From contig OZ017761.1 in assembly GCA_963969365.1 (NCBI GenBank), forward strand, positions 2,170,001 through 2,234,000: a DNA stretch of 64,000 nucleotides. Reading direction: 5' to 3'. The notes below the pieces were generated by a model. That model was not told the origin of the DNA. It saw nothing but the letters and a program-made list of their open reading frames with translations, and searched no databases. Made by a program: the position numbers and the translations under genes. Numbering within the stretch: position 1 is the stretch's first letter; every line of letters starts with the position of its first letter. The DNA comes from Asterochloris sp. CNOR1 (taxonomy: Eukaryota; Chlorophyta; Trebouxiophyceae; Trebouxiales; Trebouxiaceae). This document shows positions 59,001-64,000 of the stretch, piece after piece.

Positions 59001-62000
59001 CCTCTGTGGGAGGCTTCACTGTTGCCTGCAGCCCATAAGGTATCGCAGCCCCCGCTGCCACCTGTAGCAGCTCTGCCGGCGCATCATTTGCGGGCTCATC
59101 CCCAGAGGTGGCCATCCACAGTGGCAGGGCATTCACACTCAGTTGCCCGCCCCAGGGCTTTGAGGCTTGCTCATGGGGGCCACCCTGTGGCAGCTGCGGC
59201 GCAGCGTCAGCCTGAGGGGCCTGGATGCTGGAGCCAGCCCGGGGGAGCTGGGGCCCAGCTTGTGCGCTAGCAGCCAGTTCACTGGTGCCAACCTGCTGAG
59301 GCTGCTGACAAGCGGCGCCTGCTTGGCTGTCATAGGCAGCCTTCTGCTGTTGTGCCTGAGCATGTGCCCGTGCAGCCAGGCCAGCAGTGGCAGCCTGCGG
59401 CCGCTGCAACTCCCCAAGTTGCCCTGTTGCCAGGCCATTGCAGTCAGCCTGTCCCCACTGCGCCTGAGCACCCTTGGCTGCAGCCTGGCCCACAGACATA
59501 GCCTGATGCCGCTGAGGCTTTAAGTGTGCACCTCCAGACTGGCCCCCTGAGCTGCATTGCAGGCGGGAGGGCTTGCTGGCGCCCCTGCCAGCCTTAGCAG
59601 GGCCAGGCGACTTGCGAGCTGGAGTCACAGGCTGCGCGGGCCGCACAGCCGCCACCGGAGACCCAGCGGCAGGAGCTGGAACTCGCTGCTGCTGCGGCCC
59701 GACTGCAGCTCTCTTGCCCTGGCCCTGCCTGGAGCTGTCGTGGGCAGCGTTGCCGCTGTCTGTCCTGCTGGAGACGCCGGCCTCAGCAAATGCCGCCTCT
59801 GGCTGCTTCCGCTTCCCCAGACCTACAGCGCCGCCTGCTGACTGCTGCTGCGGCCAGGGTCCAGCCCTGGGGTAGGCAGCAGGCGTCAGGGACATGGCCG
59901 CAGCGACACCCATCCTCATGGCTGTCTGACACAGCGCCCCACTGCCCAAGGAGCTGGGCCCCGGGGCAGGCATGGGCAGGGCAGCAGCCTTGTCCAGCTG
60001 CTGCTGCTGCCCCTGCCCAGCTTGGGGCGGTGTGGCCATCGCTTGTGCTGTAGCAGATGCCATGATACTGGTCGCAGCAGGCACCCCCTGGAGCCTCCGG
60101 GCAACAGGTCTGGCGGTTGCGGCCAGCCTGGCCGCAGCACTATCTGCGTACAGGCTATGTGCAGGGGCCTCGGCCGCTGCAGAAGCAGACGCTGGCACTG
60201 TCTGCCTGGGAGCCTGCCTACCGCCAGATGAACTGCCAGCAGCAAGCTCCTGACACGCAGCTGCTGGCTGGGCCACTGGCTGCGCACTGCCTGCCTGTGC
60301 CACCTCGTCAGGCTGCAATGCTTTGCCTGGCTGTGAAGCCAGGCTTGGCAGCGCCCACATAATCCCGTCCTGAGTGTGCAGCAGCCCCTGGCTGCCACCT
60401 GACCCGCCTGGTAGGCTGCCAGCTCTGCTGCTGGTAGGTGTGTCAGGCACCGTGTCTTCAGGGGCTGCCTCTCCTGTAACTGGGCTCCTCAGAGGAGCAG
60501 GCTCCTGGTGCTGGGAAGGAGCGCGCCGGCTGCTGCTGCTGCTTGGCTCAGCCAACACCTGCTGATGGACATGCTGCTGCTCTGCAGCCCCTGGACGTGC
60601 CTGTCCTGTCAAAGGGCTTCCTGAAGGAGCCGGTTTCCGCTGCTGACCCTGGCTGAGGGCGTCCACCGCGTTTCTGCTGTTGCTGACTGCAGGCAACCAC
60701 TTTGGAAGGCTGTGCTGCCCTTTTGCAGCCTCTGCTGTGGCCTGCTCCTGCTGCGGTGGTGAAAGACGGGCGCCAACTGGGCTGCTGATGCTGCTGGCGG
60801 CAAGCAACCCCTCCTGCTGGAGTCCATGCTTCTCTTCAGGACCTGTGTCTGCCACAGCTTTGCTGGGGCGGGCACAGGAGCGTTGCGCAAGCGGTGCCAC
60901 CCCTGGATGAGACCTGCTGCTGCCCAGGAGGATCTGAGGATTGCCTGCAGGCAGTTACATGATCAGGGTCGTTCAAGAACAGCCGAGATTGCACAAGATG
61001 CTGCAGGCACACTAGCAACTGCAGTTGGCTTCTCCAGCAGACAGCTGTAGACACTTGCAATGCAGCAGTCAAGACAGCAGGACAGCTCTGCAGGTGCTTT
61101 ACAAGAGCCACAGGGACGCCCTTAGCACAGTCAAGCAGCGGCGTAGGAGGTGTCAAGTCTAGGGCGACTGCCATACCCTGAAGTGACCCCACAAGCAGGT
61201 TGGTGGCCTGCACACAGCTTCTCTGCAGCAGGCCTTGCTGGATGGACTTGCCTGACGCTGGTGCAGCGCCGGCTGCTGAAGAGGGCTTGCCTTGCTCCAG
61301 CTGCATCTGTCGCATCTGGATAGATGCTGCCACTGTGTCTGACGCAACGCCATTCCGGGAGATCTGTTGCTGCTGTGGTGCAGGTGCAGCCTGCTCAGAG
61401 GATGGCTTGAGGCTCAGGGGGTTGCTCGCTGCCCTTATGCCACTGGCGCAGGCCTGCAGGCAGTTTGGACCAGGCAAAGATGCAGTGTTTTATAAGCGCC
61501 ATCGTGTGCAACACCCCTAGTCAGGGGTGCGTCACTTTCCTTGCATGACTGCAGCCGAGCATGGCCTGCTGTGTAGTCCAAAACGCTGCGTCAGGCAGAT
61601 GCACCCAACCCTGTCTGCATGATTTGCTGTGCAGCCAAGGAGAGAGATGCAGGTGATGTGCATGTCCTTCAGGCTGCTGCGCACCCATGGAGAGGATTGC
61701 TGGTGCATATGCATGCTCACCAGGCTGGCCTCTGGCAACCCAAACCATTCATGCTGCTGCTGCGCTGTGAATAAGAGGCACGGCAACATAGAGGCCAGGG
61801 CAGACGCATGCGCACCATGCTGGCCTGAGGAACTGCTGGAATATGACAGCTGCGCATCCCCTCCTGCTGCTTAGCCTGCCTGGTCACAGCCTCAGCGTGC
61901 TTTGCCTTCTTGCTGGGGTGTGCCCCCTCAGCCCTTTCAGCTTCCAGGTGCTTGCGGTAGCATTGGCCACTGAGCATCTCAATCAGGCGGTCCTTGCACC

Positions 62001-62298
62001 TGTTCATCTCCCTGCAGTCCAAGGCAGCTGGCGGCATGCTGCACTGTGCTGGCACAGGCGCACCACTTACGAGGCAAATGCATCTGATACATATGGGATG
62101 CGGCAGCTGCATGCACCTGAGTCTTCTGGCCCTTGCCAGCTCCTCGTCGGTCATTGGCCTCTTGCTGCCCCTGTGTTTTGCGCTGCCAGCATGTTCCGCT
62201 GCTCCCTGGATTCTTGCAGCATTGGAGGCTGCAGCTGCATCAGCAGTACCCCTGACAGAGGAATCAGCGAGCTTCTGGTCGCCTGCAAGCTCTTGCAT
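38053..62298 (-). CDS. POLQ: DNA polymerase theta (helicase-polymerase fusion, TEBICHI-like)
   Basis: Drives theta-mediated (microhomology) end joining. Reading leftward, an N-terminal exon (ATG 62298) has [13 protein letters not shown] and a lysine-rich patch, then a very long low-complexity exon (about 58,580-60,945). Helicase: [30 protein letters not shown] (Walker A, 57.5 kb), VVDELHM (56.87 kb), [20 protein letters not shown] (55.6 kb), SVLVFCSTQ (54.9 kb), [12 protein letters not shown] (53.85 kb), [19 protein letters not shown] (53.4 kb), [20 protein letters not shown] (52.8 kb). Helix-hairpin-helix: [19 protein letters not shown] (48.98 kb). Exonuclease-like: [16 protein letters not shown] (45.45 kb). 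Polymerase: [17 protein letters not shown] (43.3 kb), [20 protein letters not shown] (42.1 kb), PNLQTVP (41.2 kb), motif [17 protein letters not shown] (40.5 kb), motif [16 protein letters not shown] (39.6 kb), motif [11 protein letters not shown], then LRAGPNWG and the stop at 38053. The catalytic acidic residues of motifs A and C are kept. The minor risk is that the N-terminal exons belong to another gene. Confidence 0.88.
41528..41965 (-). repeat. Four copies of a POLQ exon end with donors
   Basis: Minus strand. The exon around 41902-42131 ends CTGGTGCGCATTGCGGGGCG...CTGGCAG before GTGAGT. Downstream copies in the intron lie at about 41788-41860 (...CTGCCAG, GTAAGA), 41686-41755 (...CTCTAG, GTGAGA) and 41528-41595 (GTGTTG), spaced about 100-155 bases. 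The GTGCGCAT-G-GGGGCGC/GTGC core is visible in all. Confidence 0.85.
42060..42550 (-). repeat. Three copies of a POLQ exon start with acceptor
   Basis: Minus strand. The true exon starts at 42131 and encodes [20 protein letters not shown]. Upstream copies encode the related strings [20 protein letters not shown] (about 42284-42350) and [20 protein letters not shown] (about 42488-42550). So the beginning of a polymerase exon, with its CTGCAG-like acceptor, has been copied twice into its own upstream intron. Confidence 0.85.
49403..49622 (-). repeat. Three copies of a POLQ exon start with acceptor
   Basis: Minus strand. The true exon begins CTCTGCAG then [16 protein letters not shown] (about 49403-49440). 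Upstream copies translate as [16 protein letters not shown] (about 49478-49545) and [17 protein letters not shown] (about 49571-49622). The units are about 90-100 bases. Confidence 0.75.
52471..52583 (-). repeat. Duplicated acceptor and exon start in POLQ
   Basis: Minus strand. The exon start TGCAG-GCAGACCTGGAGGCTGTG (LEAVGSAL) near 52490 is matched by TGCAG-GAGGGCTTGGAGGCTGTG (LEAVSSAT) about 90 bases upstream in transcript order, near 52583. Both keep AG acceptors. Confidence 0.75.
55473..55600 (-). repeat. Duplicated exon end in POLQ helicase region
   Basis: Minus strand. The exon end TGGCTGGGGGCAGAGGTGTA then GTCACAGACTGCAG (GTCGGC) recurs about 85 bases downstream as TGGCTGCCGGCAGGGGAACA then GTCATAGACTGCAG (GCCAGA). 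Confidence 0.7.
56600..56890 (-). repeat. Three copies of the POLQ DELH-box exon end
   Basis: Minus strand. The exon ends GCATGGTCGTGGACGAGC-TGCACATG before GTGAGC (about 56853), encoding VVDELHM. A copy at about 56745-56788 reads MAEDDPHM followed by GTCAAC. Another at about 56600-56640 reads MADELHM followed by ATGAGC. Spacing is about 106 and 145 bases. Only the authentic copy keeps a strong donor. Confidence 0.85.
58580..60945 (-). other. Long low-complexity exon (about 790 residues) at the POLQ N-terminus
   Basis: A single uninterrupted frame, unlike the 30-100 codon exons elsewhere in the window. The product is rich in Ala, Gln, Pro, Ser and Gly with many QQ and AQAQ runs and no recognisable fold. 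It opens after a CTGCCTGCAG acceptor near 60945 and leaves through a CAACAG/GTGGCT donor near 58590. I assign it to POLQ because it is on the same strand just upstream of the helicase exons. Another possibility is a separate gene ending near 58546. Confidence 0.6.
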
Positions 62299-63289
62299 GG
62301 AGCAACGCTTGGCTACCGGCCGCTAACAGATGAAAGTCGTTACACATGAACTTCCAGACGAACACAGTCCCAAAGCATGGCAGATGGGCCGCTCTGCATT
62401 TCTTGCTGTGATGGTGTGTCAGATAGGAGGTGTGAGTGACTTGACTCTGTGCTTTTGCAGTCCATGACTAGCTGCTCCACAATGACATTTGCAACGCCCT
62501 ACTGACATGGGCACAAGTTGACGTCCAAAGAGAATAGGACGGTCCTACCAGGACCCTGTGTTGCGCCTCAGAACAAAATATTAGAGAGGCAGGGCAAGCA
62601 AACAACTTGCTCCATTCTGCCTTAGAAGTAAGTACACTTTGCACACAATGAGTGACCCATGAAGCTCCCTTGGCTTAGAGCGTGGGCTGGTGATTCCAGC
62701 CCTGGCAATGGCTGCACTGCAGTATAATGCTGCCATGGCCTGAAGCTGGGGGAGTCTGACGGGACAGACTGTATTCCCTCCCTTAGACACTCCCAGCAAT
62801 ATTGCTGCCAAAAACATGCGCATGAGCAGACTCCTGCTTTGAAGCCATCCAGACAAAGTCATTGTCCGCAAGGGTCGCCTTCAGATCTCTTAAGGCTAAC
62901 TTTTATGTCCACCTGTGCCTCAGCATACCCATTGACCATCTTGAGCAAGCGGTGTTGTATTTAGAGGGGTACAGCTGAGACATCTGGTTCAGTGCGTATG
63001 GAACGGTAACTCATGGTTATGTGACGCTGCAACAAGAATGCTTCAGAAAAGCTGGCAGCACACAGCCACTCGAGTAGACGATTAACCTGTTCTCATCCAA
63101 AAAAAGACGCTCTGAGAGAGCTAAGTGATGACATTACAGACTACTCCCAAACAGTTCATATACACGTGTACCCGTGCCACAAACAGCTGAAATGTTTGCG
63201 ACTCACAACACAGAGTAGAGGATCACACAGAAGCTTGAGGTGATGTTGCAGGTCAGACATCACCCTTCATGAAGCGTGGCCTTAGTAGA
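62299..63289. other. Gap upstream of POLQ
   Basis: Contains the POLQ promoter and leader and the 3' flank of the last gene, which is also on the minus strand. A minus-strand frame at 62581-62871 has no supporting splice structure or homology that I recognise, so I do not call it. Confidence 0.5.
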
Positions 63290-64000
63290 CTAAATACACA
63301 CACAGAAGCCACCATTGCCAGAGGCACACAAAGCACAGCTTGAAACATAGGGGTTTGAGGCCCCAGCGGTACACAATGCCGTACATTGGAGTGTACACTC
63401 TGAACAATAGCTCTCAGGAGGTGTTGGGGTTGCAGGTGAAGAGGATTCTTCTTCTGCAACAAAAAATCAACATTTGGCAAAACAAACAAGAACACACACA
63501 AATATTGGCATGATGCACACCTGCAGCTGCTTCCGCATTGATGACGTTGTCGACGGTTTGCGTGGTGGCTGCACTGCATGGGCCGACACTGCCCAGTTGC
63601 TCAAAGCCGTCTTCTTCCACTGCTTCACAGGAAGCTGTGAGAGGAATCAGACAATTCCCTGCGTACTCATAGTAGTATGAGGATTCGGCAAGAACAGAGC
63701 AGCCTTGAGTGTTGGTCTCAACCACAACAATGGACTCTATTTCCGCTTCATTTTCTGGGTAAGTAGCACAACATGCAGCCAATGATGGCGGTGTTGGCGT
63801 CGGCAGTGGCTTTGCCGGCAGGACAATGGGCATTGCAGGAGAGGGGGTCGGCACTGGCGTTGGCGTCAGCGGAGCTAGCGTGGTAGGAGGTGGGGTTGGC
63901 ACTGGCGTGGGCGTCAGCGGAGCTAGCGTGGTAGGAGGTGGGGTCGGCACTGGCGTGGTCGTCAGCATGGCCACCGTGGTAGGTGGTGGAGTCGGCACCG
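63290..64000 (-). CDS. Secreted (S/T)P-rich, Cys-rich cell-wall-type protein, 5' partial
   Basis: Two exons are visible: 63521 to the window edge and 63290-63453, joined across a 67-base intron (GTGTGC...TTGCAG) with the reading phase kept. The product starts with repeats of VPTPPPTTLAPLTPTP, likely hydroxyproline O-glycosylated as in algal pherophorins and extensins. Then come a non-repetitive part (AACCATYPENEAEIESIVVV, SSYYYEYAGNCLIPL), a second short linker (SSSPATPTPPESYC) and a Cys-rich end (CSECTLQCTALCTAG ... GGFCVCI) before TAG at 63292. The signal peptide would lie beyond the edge. I do not recognise the family more closely. A competing frame across exon 2 gives a hydrophobic stretch but breaks the splice phase. 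Confidence 0.65.
63846..64000 (-). repeat. 48-bp minisatellite coding for a 16-residue Pro/Thr repeat
   Basis: Three nearly identical 48-base units and the start of another run off the right edge. Each encodes VPTPPPTTLAPLTPTP or a close variant. The unit length is a multiple of three, so repeat number can change without shifting the frame. Confidence 0.9.

Noticed and set aside
58546-60900. Independent 784-residue protein-coding gene
   Set aside because: Its apparent start is a GTG in the middle of an open frame, and it has acceptor- and donor-like borders, so an internal POLQ exon is simpler. Kept as an alternative.
62581-62871. Small minus-strand gene between POLQ and the last gene
   Set aside because: No splice context, no recognisable family and a biased composition; more likely chance.
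63253-63520. C-terminal membrane anchor for the proline-rich protein (hydrophobic frame ending near 63253)
   Set aside because: That frame is out of phase with the splice junction at 63453/63521. The in-phase frame gives a Cys-rich end stopping at 63290.
1-64000. CRISPR array, operon or prokaryotic origin
   Set aside because: Intron-rich genes, eukaryotic families and a SINE show that this is nuclear eukaryotic DNA. The tandem repeats have no regular spacer structure.

Overview
The window is nuclear DNA of a eukaryote, most likely a chlorophyte green alga. The genes are cut into many short exons. Introns mostly open with GTGAG or a close variant and close with CTGCAG. Several proteins are of plant/algal type: an SPX-MFS vacuolar phosphate transporter, an RSH ppGpp enzyme resembling plant RSH2/RSH3, a TEBICHI-like DNA polymerase theta, and a proline-rich extracellular protein. 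I cannot fix the class or genus from sequence alone. Exon joins were read by eye from reading frames, splice sites and family conservation, so gene ends and internal exon lists are approximate.

Layout. (1) About 590-14167, plus strand: the C-terminal two thirds or so of autophagy protein ATG2; its N-terminus lies upstream of the window. (2) 14601-23065, minus: an SPX-MFS phosphate transporter of the PHT5/VPT1 type. (3) 23615-25137, minus: a Crinkler/RHS-type P-loop NTPase. (4) 25513-30174, plus: a DUF3445 (haem-dependent oxidative N-demethylase-like) protein. (5) About 30600-31034: a SINE with a tRNA-Cys-like head and an (ATC)n tail. (6) 31296-37509, plus: a RelA/SpoT homologue with an intact synthetase, a TGS-like C-terminus and an eroded hydrolase site. 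(7) 38053-62298, minus: a 24-kb gene for DNA polymerase theta (helicase, helix-hairpin-helix region and family-A polymerase in one protein). (8) 63290 to beyond the right edge, minus: a secreted, (S/T)P-rich and Cys-rich protein. Genes 1/2 and 6/7 are convergent; 3/4 are divergent over about 375 bp. No operon-like logic links them.

The most striking feature is shared by ATG2, the SPX-MFS gene, the DUF3445 gene, RSH and POLQ. Many introns contain two to seven diverged tandem copies of the neighbouring exon end together with its splice site. Donor-side copies lie just downstream of an exon and acceptor-side copies just upstream, with units of roughly 65-215 bp. The introns look as if they grew by repeated tandem duplication across exon-intron junctions, leaving decoy splice sites. 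This is the best candidate here for an undescribed process.
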